Origin: JALZEG01 sp046263255
Lineage (GTDB): Bacteria > Actinomycetota > CADDZG01 > WHSQ01
Direction of reading: 5' to 3'
Assembly (NCBI GenBank): GCA_046263255.1
Contig: JBHELD010000040.1
Coordinates: 7,979 to 71,978 of the forward strand
DNA length: 64,000 nt
The position numbers and the translations under genes were made by a program. The notes beneath the pieces are model-generated. The model was not told the DNA's origin and did no database searches. It saw only the letters and a list, made by a program, of their open reading frames with translations. The stretch's first letter is position 1. Every line of letters begins with the position of its first letter. This document shows, in pieces, positions 7,998-16,955 of this stretch.

Positions 7998-9422
7998 ATG
8001 GCAGCCAGTCCGTCCGACGTCTTGAAGCTGGGGCAGCAGAGCGGCGCCCAGTTCGTAGACATCCGGTTCTCCGACCTCCCCGGTCTCATGCAGCACTTCT
8101 CGATGCCGTTCGACGAGTTCACCGAGGACGCCTTCGAGGAGGGGTTCGGCTTCGACGGGTCGTCGATCCGGGGCTTCCAGGAGATCCAGGAGTCGGACAT
8201 GATCCTGGTTCCCGACGCGGACACGGCGGTCATGGACCCGTTCCGCACGCATCCCACGATGGTCGTCCACGCGTTCGTGAAGGACCCGCTGACGGGCGAG
8301 TTCTACACGCGCGACCCCCGCTACGTCGCGCGCAAGGCCGAGGACTACCTGAAGGGCACGGGGATCGCCGACGTCGCCTACTTCGGGCCCGAGGCGGAGT
8401 TCTACATCTTCGACTCGATCCGCTTCGACCAGAACCAGCACTCCTCGTACCACTTCATCGGCGCGGTCGAGGGCGTGTGGAACTCGGGGGCCGAGGAGGG
8501 CGGCCGGAACCTCGGGTACAAGCCGCGCTACAAGGAGGGATACTTCCCGGTCCCGCCGATGGACCACTACCAGGATCTGCGCAGCGAGATGGTGCTGACG
8601 CTGCGGGACCTCGGGATCCCGGTCGAGGTGCACCACCACGAGGTCGGAACGGCCGGGCAGTCCGAGATCGACATGGGCTTCGGCGCGCTGCTCGATATGT
8701 GCGACCGGTTGATGCTCTACAAGTACGTCGTCAAGAACGTCGCGCTCCGCCACGGCAAGACCGTGACGTTCATGCCGAAACCGATCTTCCAGGACAACGG
8801 CTCGGGCATGCACGTGCACCAGTCGCTGTGGAAGGACGACGAGCCGCTCTTCTGGGACGAGCTCGGGTACGCGCAGCTGTCGGACACCGCGCGCTGGTAC
8901 ATAGGGGGCCTGCTCGAGCACGCGCCGGCGCTCCTGGCGCTGTGCGCGCCGACGACGAACTCGTTCAAGAGGCTGGTGCCGGGCTACGAGGCCCCCGTCA
9001 ACCTCGTCTACAGCCAGCGCAACCGCTCCGCCGCCGTCAGGATCCCGCTGTACTCGAAGTCGCCCAAGAGCAAGCGCGTCGAGTTCCGCTGCCCCGACGC
9101 GGCGTGCAACCCGTACCTCGCGTTCCCCGCGCTGCTGATGGCGGGACTGGACGGGATCAAGAACAAGACCGAGCCCCCGGAGCCGGTGGACAAGGACCTC
9201 TACGAGCTGCCGCCGGAGGAGCTGGCGAACGTGCCGCAGGTGCCGGGCTCGCTCGACGCGGCGCTGGACGCGCTCGAGGCGGACCACGACTTCCTGCTGC
9301 AGGGCGGCGTGTTCACGCAGGACGTGATCGACCACTGGATCGACTACAAGAGGGCCCACGAGGTCGACGAGCTGCGCCTGCGCCCGCACCCGTGGGAGTT
9401 CTACCTGTACTACGACATCTAG
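7998..9422 (+). CDS. glnA: glutamine synthetase type I (adenylylated form)
   Basis: Product of 474 aa, the usual GSI length. Makes glutamine from glutamate, ammonia and ATP in the cytoplasm. Visible motifs: [11 protein letters not shown], the Glu/His metal ligands in PEAEFYIF and HHHEVG, the [12 protein letters not shown] active-site segment, and NRSAAVRIP. The adenylylation tyrosine is Tyr402 in [11 protein letters not shown], so GlnE (10204-12831) should modify it. The start has a strong ribosome site (GAGGAGGAG, spacing 6). Transcription is probably controlled by GlnR through the box at 7897-7934. This is the biosynthetic GlnA1-type enzyme. Confidence 0.97.
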   Translation: MAASPSDVLKLGQQSGAQFVDIRFSDLPGLMQHFSMPFDEFTEDAFEEGFGFDGSSIRGFQEIQESDMILVPDADTAVMDPFRTHPTMVVHAFVKDPLTGEFYTRDPRYVARKAEDYLKGTGIADVAYFGPEAEFYIFDSIRFDQNQHSSYHFIGAVEGVWNSGAEEGGRNLGYKPRYKEGYFPVPPMDHYQDLRSEMVLTLRDLGIPVEVHHHEVGTAGQSEIDMGFGALLDMCDRLMLYKYVVKNVALRHGKTVTFMPKPIFQDNGSGMHVHQSLWKDDEPLFWDELGYAQLSDTARWYIGGLLEHAPALLALCAPTTNSFKRLVPGYEAPVNLVYSQRNRSAAVRIPLYSKSPKSKRVEFRCPDAACNPYLAFPALLMAGLDGIKNKTEPPEPVDKDLYELPPEELANVPQVPGSLDAALDALEADHDFLLQGGVFTQDVIDHWIDYKRAHEVDELRLRPHPWEFYLYYDI

Positions 9423-9503
9423 ATCGACCCGCGTCCGCTCATTGAGCGGAAACCGTCGCGGTGCGTACGCCGTTGCTCGACGAGGAGGGCTAGAGTCGGC
9501 CCC

Positions 9504-10037
9504 GTGAAGACGGCGGCCCCCCTCGAGGACATCGTCCTCCTCGACCATCGCGAGCGCGCGGTCCGGCTCGGCGATCTGTGGCGCGACCGGCCCGTCGCGC
9601 TCGTCTGGCTCCGGCACTACGGCTGAACGTTCTGCCGCCAGCACGTCGCGCAGTTGCGTGACCGGTACGACGAGTTCGCAGCCAGGGACGCCGAGGTCGC
9701 CGCGATCGGCATGGGCCTCACGGCGATGGCCGCCGACTTCAAGGAGAAGCAGAAGATCCCGTTCCCGCTGCTCGTCGACCGGCGGCGCGAGACCTATCAG
9801 GCGTTCGAGCTCCAACGGGGCAAGCTGCTCGAGCTCGTCGGGCCGAAGCAGGTCGTCCGCGGCGTGAAGAACGTCCTCACCGGCAATCCACAGGGGCGAC
9901 CGGCCCCCAAGCAGGACGTCCTCCAGCTCGGCGGCGCCATGGTGATCGGCGCCGGCGGCGACGTCCTCTACACGCACCGGGCGAGGAGCTCCGACGACAA
10001 CGCGAGCGCCGACGAGCTCCTCGCGGCGCTGCCTTGA
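9504..10037 (+). CDS. peroxiredoxin-like selenoprotein candidate (in-frame TGA = Sec41)
   Basis: Reading from GTG 9504 gives 177 residues of a thioredoxin-fold AhpC/TSA-like (Prx-like2) protein, interrupted once by TGA at 9624-9626. The TGA falls in WLRHYG-U-TFCRQHV, exactly where the family has the first cysteine of its CxxC/GCxFC motif; the second, Cys44, is kept. Downstream sequence (VAQLRDRYDEF, PFPLLVDRR, GKLLELVGP) is fully conserved in style, so the frame is under selection past the stop. It should be a thiol peroxidase or reductase with a UxxC centre. TAGAGT (9491-9496) lies 7 nt before the GTG, suggesting a leaderless message. Without Sec insertion it would be a broken gene. Confidence 0.8.
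9638..9665 (+). promoter_or_regulatory. candidate bacterial SECIS hairpin of the Prx-like gene
   Basis: Imperfect hairpin beginning 12 nt after the TGA: lower pairs 9638-9641 with 9662-9665 (one A-C mismatch, one bulged A) and an upper stem CACGU/GCGUG (9642-9646 with 9656-9660). It presents a 9-nt loop (9647-9655) containing G. The loop starts 20 nt behind the TGA, within the 16-37 nt window described for bacterial SECIS elements. The pairing is modest, so this is a candidate only. Confidence 0.4.
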
Positions 10038-10195
10038 AGTACGTCCCCGTCGTCGCGTTGCTGCTCGCGCTCGTGGCGGTGATGGGGGGCATGGGCAGCG
10101 AGAGCTTCAAGGCGACGCGGTCGATGGTCCTCACGATCCTCGTGCTGCTCGCCGGCGCGGTCGTGTTCGGGCTCGTGCTGAAGCGCACGCTGTAG
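10034..10195 (+). CDS. small two-helix membrane protein
   Basis: A 53-aa ORF whose TTG start overlaps the stop of the Prx-like gene (TTGA), so it is probably co-translated with it. It has two hydrophobic stretches (VPVVALLLALVAVMGGMG and MVLTILVLLAGAVVFGLVL) joined by a short charged loop, ending in KRTL. I do not recognise the family. It converges on glnE, whose stop is 8 nt away. Confidence 0.6.
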   Translation: MKYVPVVALLLALVAVMGGMGSESFKATRSMVLTILVLLAGAVVFGLVLKRTL

Positions 10196-10203
10196 CCGCA
10201 GCC

Positions 10204-12831
10204 CTATCCGTAGATCACCCGCTCCGCGACCGCGCGCGCCCGGCGCGTCAGCCGCAGGTAGTCCTCCTCCAGCTCCTGCCGCGGCTGGTCCGTGTACCCC
10301 ATCGCCACCCCCAGCGCCTCTAGCTCCTCCGGCTTCGCCGGAAGCGCGTCCCGCGGGCGTCCCGCGAGGAAGAACATGCGGTTGCGCGCCCTCATCAGGA
10401 AGCGGTAAGCCTCGCCGAGCCGGAGCGCCTCCGAGTCCGTCAGCAGGCCTTCGCGCCAGCAAGCATCAAGGGCCTCCAGGGTCGGCGTCACCTGCAGGTC
10501 CTCGCGCTCGTGCGCGTGCTGGAGCTGAAGGAGCTGAACGGCGAAGTCGACGTCGGCGAGGCCGCCGGGGCCGAACTTCAGATGGCGGCGCGGCTCGGTT
10601 CCCCGCGGCACGCGCTCGCGCTCGATCCGCGCCTTCAGGTGCCGGATCTCGGTGAGCGCGTCGGGCGCGAGCTTCGCCGGGTACGCGTATGTCCTCGTCT
10701 GCGCGACTAGCCGCCCGCCGAGCTCCGGGTCCCCCGCGGAGGCGCGCGCCTTCAGCAGCGCGAGATGCTCCCACGGCCTGCTCCAGCGCTCGTAGTACTC
10801 GAGGTACGACTCGACCGAACGGACCAGCGGGCCCGCCTTCCCTTCGGGCCGCAGCGCGGGGTCCACCCGGAACGCCTGGCCCTCCGGAGTGATCTCGCCG
10901 ACCGACCGCATCAGCTCTTCCGCCGCCCTCTCGGCGCGCGCGGGATCGTCGTCGTGTAGGAACATCACGTCGACGTCCGACGAATAGCTCAGCTCGCGGC
11001 CCCCGAGCTTCCCCATCCCGACGACGGCGAGCCGGACGTCCAGGTCGTCGAGCGCCGCCTCCAGGCACGCGTCGGCGAGATCGGCGAGCCCCGCGCCGAC
11101 CTCGTCTACCGGCACGCCGCGTGTGACGTCGCCGACCGCGACGCGCAGCATCTCGCGTCTCTTGAACCGGCGCAGCCCGTCCCGGCGCGCCGCGGGCTCG
11201 CGCCACGCGAGCGACGCCCGCGCCTCGTGGACCAGACGCTCGCGCGGCTTGGGACGAGGGTCCTCGCGCGGGTCGACGACGAGCGCGAGCTCGTCGGGCA
11301 CCTGCATCAGCACGTCGGAGAGGAGCCGGCCGCTGCCGAGCACGCTCGCCAGGTCGTGCACTGCAGGCGGGTTGTCCCGCAGCGCGTTCAGCGCCTCGAG
11401 ACGGTTTCCCAGAGCCTCGCCCAGCGTCAGGAACCCGAACAGCCCGGCGTCCGGGAGCGGCGTCGTCGTGAGCGAGCGCAGCAAGGCGGGGGTGAGGACC
11501 TTGAACAGGCGCGCCCGGCGCGTCCCGCCGGACACCAGCCCGCCGAGCGTACGGGCCGCCCGGTCGACGTCGCGGAAGCCCAGGACGCGCAGCCTCTCGC
11601 GCAGCGCCTCCTCGGGAAGACGCGCCCCGATGCCGTCCGCGAGCGACTCGATCATCGGCCGGTAGAACAGCTTCTCGAAGCGCGCGCGCACGTCGCCCAG
11701 GACGCCGCGGTGGTAGCTCTCGAAGCGCTCGATCGCGCTCTCCGCCGGCGAGTCCTTGAACCCCATGACGCGCGCGAGCCGCGCCCGGTCGTCCTCGCCC
11801 GGCGGCAGGTGGTGGACCTGCCGCTCCTGCCACAGCTGGAGCCGGTGCTCGACGCCGCGCAGCCAGCGGTACGCGACCGCGAGCCCCGCGCCGTCGTCGT
11901 CCGCCATGTACCCGCCGTCGACGAGCGCCGCGAGCGCGTCCAGCGTCGCCCGAGGCCGCACGCTGTCGTCGGCGCCGCCGTGGACGAGCTGCAGCAGCTG
12001 GACGGAGAACTCGATGTCGCGGATGCCGCCGGGGCCGAGCTTCACGTCGTCGGCGTCGCGGCTCCTCCCGCGTCGGATCGACCTCTGCGCGTGCTCCTCG
12101 ACCCGCGCCTTCATCTTGCGGACGCTCGCGACGCGCTCGCTCGACACCTCCGCGGGGAACACGAGCGGGCGCGTGGCCTCCACCAGCGCGGCGCCGGTCG
12201 CCCCGGCCCCCGCCGCGTGCCGCGCCTTGATCAGGGCCTGGTACTCCCATGGCTTCGCCCAGCGCCGGTAGTACTCCACGTATCCGTCGAGCGACCGGAC
12301 GAGCGCGCCGCTCCGGCCCTCCGGGCGCAGGTTGGTGTCGATCCGGAACGCCTGACCGTCGGGAGCGAACTCGCCGAGCTCCTGAAGGAGCCTCTCCGCG
12401 TACGGGTTCGCCGCGACCGGATCTCCGGCGGAGACGAACATGACGTCGATGTCCGACGCGTAGTTGAGCTCGCGCGCTCCGAGCTTCCCCATCGCGATCA
12501 CCGCGAGCTCGTCCGCCCCGCCGAGCGCCTCCAGGGACGCGGCAAGGCAGGCGTCGGCGAGGTCGGCGAGCGCGCGCCCGACCTCCTCGAGCGCGATCTC
12601 CCCGCGCAGGTCGCGAGCCGCGATCTCGAGCAGCCGCAGGCGCTTGAAACGACGGAGCTCGCCCGCGCCCGCCGAGCGCGCGGCACGGGCAAGCGCGACG
12701 TAGGCGTCGTGCTCGGGCAACGGACCCGTCGCGGCGAGCACCTCGGCGGCGTCGTCCAGGACCTCGGCGAGCGACCTGCTCGCGCCCCGCACCGCTGCGG
12801 CGCGCTCGGCTCCCAGGAGGTCGGCGTCCAT
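10204..12831 (-). CDS. glnE: glutamine synthetase adenylyltransferase/deadenylase
   Basis: Product of 875 aa with the two-headed GlnE layout: two nucleotidyltransferase domains, each followed by a GlnD_UR_UTase-type helical domain. The signature appears twice, MGKLGARELNYASDIDVMF in the N-terminal half and MGKLGGRELSYSSDVDVMF in the C-terminal half. It attaches and removes AMP on the GlnA tyrosine (Tyr402 here). Slightly shorter than many GlnE proteins (about 950-1000 aa). TAGGCT lies 9 nt before the ATG, consistent with a leaderless start. In actinobacteria glnA1, glnE and glnA2 are normally adjacent; here glnA2 is 9.7 kb away. Confidence 0.96.
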   Translation of the reverse strand: MDADLLGAERAAAVRGASRSLAEVLDDAAEVLAATGPLPEHDAYVALARAARSAGAGELRRFKRLRLLEIAARDLRGEIALEEVGRALADLADACLAASLEALGGADELAVIAMGKLGARELNYASDIDVMFVSAGDPVAANPYAERLLQELGEFAPDGQAFRIDTNLRPEGRSGALVRSLDGYVEYYRRWAKPWEYQALIKARHAAGAGATGAALVEATRPLVFPAEVSSERVASVRKMKARVEEHAQRSIRRGRSRDADDVKLGPGGIRDIEFSVQLLQLVHGGADDSVRPRATLDALAALVDGGYMADDDGAGLAVAYRWLRGVEHRLQLWQERQVHHLPPGEDDRARLARVMGFKDSPAESAIERFESYHRGVLGDVRARFEKLFYRPMIESLADGIGARLPEEALRERLRVLGFRDVDRAARTLGGLVSGGTRRARLFKVLTPALLRSLTTTPLPDAGLFGFLTLGEALGNRLEALNALRDNPPAVHDLASVLGSGRLLSDVLMQVPDELALVVDPREDPRPKPRERLVHEARASLAWREPAARRDGLRRFKRREMLRVAVGDVTRGVPVDEVGAGLADLADACLEAALDDLDVRLAVVGMGKLGGRELSYSSDVDVMFLHDDDPARAERAAEELMRSVGEITPEGQAFRVDPALRPEGKAGPLVRSVESYLEYYERWSRPWEHLALLKARASAGDPELGGRLVAQTRTYAYPAKLAPDALTEIRHLKARIERERVPRGTEPRRHLKFGPGGLADVDFAVQLLQLQHAHEREDLQVTPTLEALDACWREGLLTDSEALRLGEAYRFLMRARNRMFFLAGRPRDALPAKPEELEALGVAMGYTDQPRQELEEDYLRLTRRARAVAERVIYG

Positions 12832-12936
12832 GACCGCGCGAGCCTAATCGCCGGTCCCCGGCCGATCCCTTTTCGACAAGGCTTGCCCGGAACGGTCCTG
12901 AAGGGTCTTTCGGAGTCGTCGCGTCGCCGAGAATTC

Positions 12937-13980
12937 CTACGACCCGCTGGTGCGGGAAGAAGACGCCGTGAGAATCAGGTCGTCCAACCGATCCAGGCGG
13001 CGCACGACGTGGTCGCGGTAATAGCCCTGCTCCCTCGGCACGGCGGGATCGACCTTGCCGGCGACATCGGCGTCGATGCGACGTACCCAACGCTCGACCC
13101 ACCAGAGCGCGGAACCGAGCAGTGTCACAGGCTCCCACCAGGTGACGCGGTCGGCTACTTCGGCTAGCTGCGGCAGGCCGCGGATGCTCTCTCGATACCC
13201 GCGCCAGAAGGCGTCCCGGTGGGGTGGAGCGAGACCATTCTGATCGAACGTGTACGCGATCTCGTCGGCGGGATCGCCGAGCCGGGTATATTCCCAATCG
13301 ATCAGTACAGGGTCCGGCCCCCACAGGATGTTCCCCGGACCGATGTCACCATGGAGCAGCGCGAGTGGCTCGGCGGTTCGGAAGCTCTCGGCGTCTCGCC
13401 ACTCTTCCAGGCTTCTCACCAGCAAGCCGGCGGCAACGGTCACGCGAGCTTGTATCGGGGCAGGCAGACGATCGCGAACCCAGGTCAGCCGGGACGTGAT
13501 CGACTGCAGTCGGCCTTCGGCGTAGGAAGCGATGTCGTCGGCCGTCGTCAGCCCTGCCGCCACATCGTCGACGGGGCGGCCATGAACCCACCCCACGGCG
13601 GATCCCAATCGCTCGAGGCCCGCCGGCGGTACGGAGCTGAGCTCACGGGGGTCGCCTCGGACGAACGCCATGCACATGGCCGGCGTCTCGAACCATGCGC
13701 TTGTGGCGCTGAAGTCATACAGCAACGGCGCAGCAACGCCGTCGACCTGCTTGAGCACCCTGGCCTCTCGCTCAGCCTGAGCGCAATCGGCCAAGTCGCC
13801 ACTGTAGGAGACCCTGACTACGACGTGCTTCGCGCCGCTTGTTGCATCGAGATACGAGACCTTGTAGACCGCGTGGCGGTTACCGTGTTCGAAGCGGCTC
13901 ACTGCCGTGACGTGATCGGGAGGGCAACCGACGGTATGAGAGGCATACCCTCGCACTGCCGCGAGAAGGCTGCTTTCCAC
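12937..13980 (-). CDS. APH/choline-kinase-family phosphotransferase
   Basis: Product of 347 aa from GTG 13980; the frame is open to an ATG at 14109, only 11 nt from the divergent nucleotidyltransferase, so the shorter form is preferred. It has the small-molecule kinase pattern: N-lobe with HVVVRVSY lysine-equivalent region, Brenner motif LLHGDIGPGNILW with catalytic Asp, and the metal-binding VLIDWEYTRLGDP. The family phosphorylates hydroxyls of aminoglycosides, sugars, choline and similar compounds. Its position at the edge of the cyclitol-like cluster suggests a sugar or aminocyclitol substrate, or self-resistance. The substrate cannot be read from sequence. Confidence 0.75.
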   Translation of the reverse strand: MESSLLAAVRGYASHTVGCPPDHVTAVSRFEHGNRHAVYKVSYLDATSGAKHVVVRVSYSGDLADCAQAEREARVLKQVDGVAAPLLYDFSATSAWFETPAMCMAFVRGDPRELSSVPPAGLERLGSAVGWVHGRPVDDVAAGLTTADDIASYAEGRLQSITSRLTWVRDRLPAPIQARVTVAAGLLVRSLEEWRDAESFRTAEPLALLHGDIGPGNILWGPDPVLIDWEYTRLGDPADEIAYTFDQNGLAPPHRDAFWRGYRESIRGLPQLAEVADRVTWWEPVTLLGSALWWVERWVRRIDADVAGKVDPAVPREQGYYRDHVVRRLDRLDDLILTASSSRTSGS

Positions 13981-14108
13981 CGCCGCAGTATATGGGGACG
14001 CCTGAATAGCGAACTTTGCTGTCTCTTCTGTCGCGGAGTAAACGTGCAGACTGCGGCCCGTCAAGCGAGCCTGCCGGCACCGCACCCTGGGCGCGCCGCT
14101 TAACGGCA

Positions 14109-14114
14109 TAGACT
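14109..14114 (+). promoter_or_regulatory. -10 box candidate (TAGACT), leaderless promoter
   Basis: TAGACT fits TANNNT and lies 6 nt before the GTG of the nucleotidyltransferase gene, which has no ribosome site. The same arrangement occurs at 9491, 23962, and on the minus strand at 39351-39356 and 60408-60413. Confidence 0.45.
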
Positions 14115-14120
14115 GACGCC

Positions 14121-14846
14121 GTGTTGACGCCGGAAGCGCTTGCAGACGTCTCTGTCATCATCCAGGCCGGGGGCGAGGGGACCAGGTTGCAGCCGGCGAC
14201 CAACGCGACGCCGAAGGCGATGCTGCGCGTGGGCGGTATGCCCATCATCGAGCGGCTGCTCAGGCATCTCGTCACCCACGGGCTCCGCAGCTTCACCGTC
14301 GTTACGCGGCACCTGGGAACCGTGATCGAGTCCTACGTCGGTTCGCTTCACATCGAAGGAGCTCGGATCGCGTTCCTTCGCGAGCACCAGCCGCTTGGTA
14401 ACGCGGGCGCGCTACGGCTGGTCCGGGAGACCACCTCTCCAACTCTGCTCGCTTTCGCGGACCTGGTCACCGATCTGGACCCGTCGGAGCTATTGCGGTT
14501 TCACACGCGATGTGGCGGCGATCTCACGTTGGCGTCGCACTGGGACACGCACAGGCTGCAGTTCGGTGAGCTCGCCGTGGAGGGCGACTGCGTCGTCGGG
14601 TACGAGGAGAAACCGTTGAAGCGATTCCGCATCTGCAGCGGAGTCGCGGTCATCGCGCCGCGCCTGCTTGAGTTCGTTCGCGACGGTACCGGTCCGCTGG
14701 GCATCGTCGATGTCGCCAACAAGGCGCTCGCCTCCGGCTTTGACGTGCGCCACTGGGAGCACCAGTCGCGGTGGTTCGACATCAACTCGGAGGAGCAGCT
14801 TCACGCTGCGGACCTGGAGTTCGCACCCGTCAAGGGACGCGGGTAG
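14121..14846 (+). CDS. sugar-1-phosphate nucleotidyltransferase
   Basis: Product of 241 aa with a Rossmann-like NTP_transferase fold. The N-terminal nucleotide-binding loop is IIQAGGEGTRLQPATNATPK, with the following MLRVGGMPIIE; LGNAGAL and the metal-binding FADLVTDLD come later. Activates a sugar (or cyclitol) 1-phosphate to an NDP derivative. In validamycin and acarbose pathways the equivalent step is done by ValB and AcbR, which supports a similar role beside the GT20-like transferase. Starts at GTG behind a leaderless-type -10. The next gene begins 8 nt after its stop. Confidence 0.85.
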   Translation: MLTPEALADVSVIIQAGGEGTRLQPATNATPKAMLRVGGMPIIERLLRHLVTHGLRSFTVVTRHLGTVIESYVGSLHIEGARIAFLREHQPLGNAGALRLVRETTSPTLLAFADLVTDLDPSELLRFHTRCGGDLTLASHWDTHRLQFGELAVEGDCVVGYEEKPLKRFRICSGVAVIAPRLLEFVRDGTGPLGIVDVANKALASGFDVRHWEHQSRWFDINSEEQLHAADLEFAPVKGRG

Positions 14847-14854
14847 ATTGCCAC

Positions 14855-15946
14855 ATGCTCAAACGCGAGACGCGCCTCGTGATGCCGGGCCAAGGCTCCC
14901 TATCCACGCCGGTGGACCGGTCGACGGCGGCCGCGTACGCTCAGGGTGAGCGGGTCAGGTACTACTACCAGCGCCACGGTCATAGCGTCGGCGACATCGC
15001 GGAGGACCTGCTCGGCGAGCTCGACGGCGGCAACGCGTTGCTGTTTCCGTCGGGCATGGCCGCAGTCGCGTCCGTCTTCCTCACATACCTCAGGTCCGGT
15101 AGCCGCGTAGCGATCTCCGACGACGCGTATTACGGCGTCATCCGGCTGGGTGAGGTGCTCGACCGGTGGGGAGTCGAGTTCTTCTTGTTCGATCCCATGA
15201 CCGGTGACGTACCCGACGGAGTCGACATGGTCTGGCTCGAGGTGCCCTCGAGCTCGCGGCTGCGGTTCCCGGACGTGCGCGGGATCGCCACCAAGGCGCA
15301 CGCACAGGGTGCGCTCGTGGCAGTGGACGCAACCGTCGCCACACCGATGTTGTACAGACCCATCGAGGACGGTGCGGACCTGACCGTGCACAGCGCGACC
15401 AAGACGCTCGCGGGTCACTCCGACGTACTGACGGGAGTGGTCGTCTGCCGCGACGGCGAGCTCGCGGCATCCCTGGACAGGTTCAGGATCTATGCAGGCG
15501 TCGTGGCGGCGCCCGACCCGGTGTGGCTTCTTCTACGGGGGCTCAAGACGCTTGCCGTGCGCATCGAGCGCCAGTCCGCGACGGCGCTCGAGCTCGCGCG
15601 GCGACTGTCCGAGCATCCAATTGTGACCGCCGTCTACTACCCGGGCATCGGCGACGAGCTCGCGAGCGCGCGCATGGAGGCGTTCGGTTGCCTGGTGTCG
15701 TTTGAGCTGCGAGGTGGCGTCGAGGCGGCCCAGGCGGTTGAGCAGGCGACGGATATCTTCGTGAACGCAACGAGCTTCGGGGGATGCGAATCGTTGATCG
15801 AGTCCCGTTACCGTTGGGAGCAAGGCCGGATGCCGGAGTCCCTCGTTCGGATCAGCGTCGGCCTCGAGCACGTCGACGACCTCTGGAAGGATCTCGGCCA
15901 GGCCCTCCAGCTGGCGGAGAAGATCGCGGTCGAGAACGAAAACTAG
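14855..15946 (+). CDS. cystathionine gamma-synthase-like PLP enzyme
   Basis: Product of 363 aa, fold type I. The PLP lysine is in HSATKTLAGHSDVLTG, the hallmark of the Cys/Met metabolism family; the phosphate-binding SGMAAV and the cofactor Asp in VAVDATVATPM are also visible. Family members carry out gamma- or beta-replacement and elimination on sulfur or activated hydroxy amino acids. No other methionine or cysteine gene is nearby, so in this setting it may add sulfur or an amino acid-derived group to a cyclitol, or supply a precursor. That role is inference. Convergent with the kinase gene (31 nt between stops). Confidence 0.85.
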   Translation: MLKRETRLVMPGQGSLSTPVDRSTAAAYAQGERVRYYYQRHGHSVGDIAEDLLGELDGGNALLFPSGMAAVASVFLTYLRSGSRVAISDDAYYGVIRLGEVLDRWGVEFFLFDPMTGDVPDGVDMVWLEVPSSSRLRFPDVRGIATKAHAQGALVAVDATVATPMLYRPIEDGADLTVHSATKTLAGHSDVLTGVVVCRDGELAASLDRFRIYAGVVAAPDPVWLLLRGLKTLAVRIERQSATALELARRLSEHPIVTAVYYPGIGDELASARMEAFGCLVSFELRGGVEAAQAVEQATDIFVNATSFGGCESLIESRYRWEQGRMPESLVRISVGLEHVDDLWKDLGQALQLAEKIAVENEN

Positions 15947-15977
15947 TTCGTCTAGCACCCCTCGGTAGCATCGGTGT

Positions 15978-16955
15978 TCACGAGCTCCCCGCACGGCGAG
16001 AGAAGGGGAACGCCTGAATCACCCCCGCGACGTCTCGTGAGCCTGCCCGCACCGCGTCTGCAAACATGGACACGAGCTCGAGGGTCGTTCGGGAGATCGG
16101 TGCGAGCTCGACGGCCTCTTCGACGACGTGTCCCAGCGCGGTGCGCAGGACCTCGTGCCCACCGACAAGGAGGGAACCGTTCGTCCGGACTCGGAGAGGT
16201 GTCGACAGGTGCGCCCGATCGGCGACGGCGCCGATGCCGACCGCGAGCTCGACCGCAGCATCGTGCACGATCGCGAGCGCAACCTCGTCGCCGGCGGTGG
16301 CGGCCTCGAGAACTTGAGCCGCGAAGGACGCAACGAATGCCTTGACGTCGTCGCGCCCGTTCACCGCTGCCGCGAGGCCGTCGACAGACCCTACCCACTG
16401 CAGCGCGGCCGCCGTGAGATTTGTCGGAGGGCCGCGTCCGTCGGCTGCTCGCACGACGGCTCGCATCCCACGGAGCCCGATGTCGAACCCCCCACCCTCG
16501 TCCGACAGCAAGTACTCGCGCCCGGATGCTCGTGCCACGGTGCCGTCGGGGCCTCGGGCGACGAAGCTCGTCCCTGTGCCGCAGACCACGACGACGAGCT
16601 CGCCTGCCTGATCGAGCAGCAGCGGCGCTACGTCGTTCGTAATGATCCATTCGACGCCAGAGAGGCCGGGCACGCCCGCCGCCGATCTCTGTGCCGCCCG
16701 CGAAAACTCGTCGAGCGAGGCATCGTCCAAGATTCCGGACATGGCGAGGCACGCGGTGCGGATGGTCGTTCCCTCCGGCCGCATCGATGCGGCCTGTCGA
16801 AGCGCCGTACTCAGGTGACGGACTGCGGAGGTCGTGCCGACGCTGTAATGGTTGGCGGAAGGCCCTTCCGCCATGAAGAGGACACGGCCGGCACTCGCCA
16901 CTCCCACGCGCGTCGTCGAGCCGCCGCCGTCGACGACGAGGTCGACCTCACCCAC
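15978..16955 (-). CDS. BadF/BadG/BcrA-type sugar or cyclitol kinase
   Basis: Product of 325 aa in the ASKHA fold. Phosphate loop 1 is DGGGSTTRVGV near the N-terminus; the second is VCGTGTSFVA; the adenosine-site DEGGGFDIG follows. The family includes N-acetylglucosamine kinases. Its GTG start overlaps the stop of the GT20-like gene by 8 nt, making it the last gene of the minus-strand operon. In C7-cyclitol pathways a kinase must phosphorylate the ring before nucleotidyl activation, which fits. A GlcNAc kinase for cell-wall recycling is the main alternative. Confidence 0.8.
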   Translation of the reverse strand: MGEVDLVVDGGGSTTRVGVASAGRVLFMAEGPSANHYSVGTTSAVRHLSTALRQAASMRPEGTTIRTACLAMSGILDDASLDEFSRAAQRSAAGVPGLSGVEWIITNDVAPLLLDQAGELVVVVCGTGTSFVARGPDGTVARASGREYLLSDEGGGFDIGLRGMRAVVRAADGRGPPTNLTAAALQWVGSVDGLAAAVNGRDDVKAFVASFAAQVLEAATAGDEVALAIVHDAAVELAVGIGAVADRAHLSTPLRVRTNGSLLVGGHEVLRTALGHVVEEAVELAPISRTTLELVSMFADAVRAGSRDVAGVIQAFPFSRRAGSS

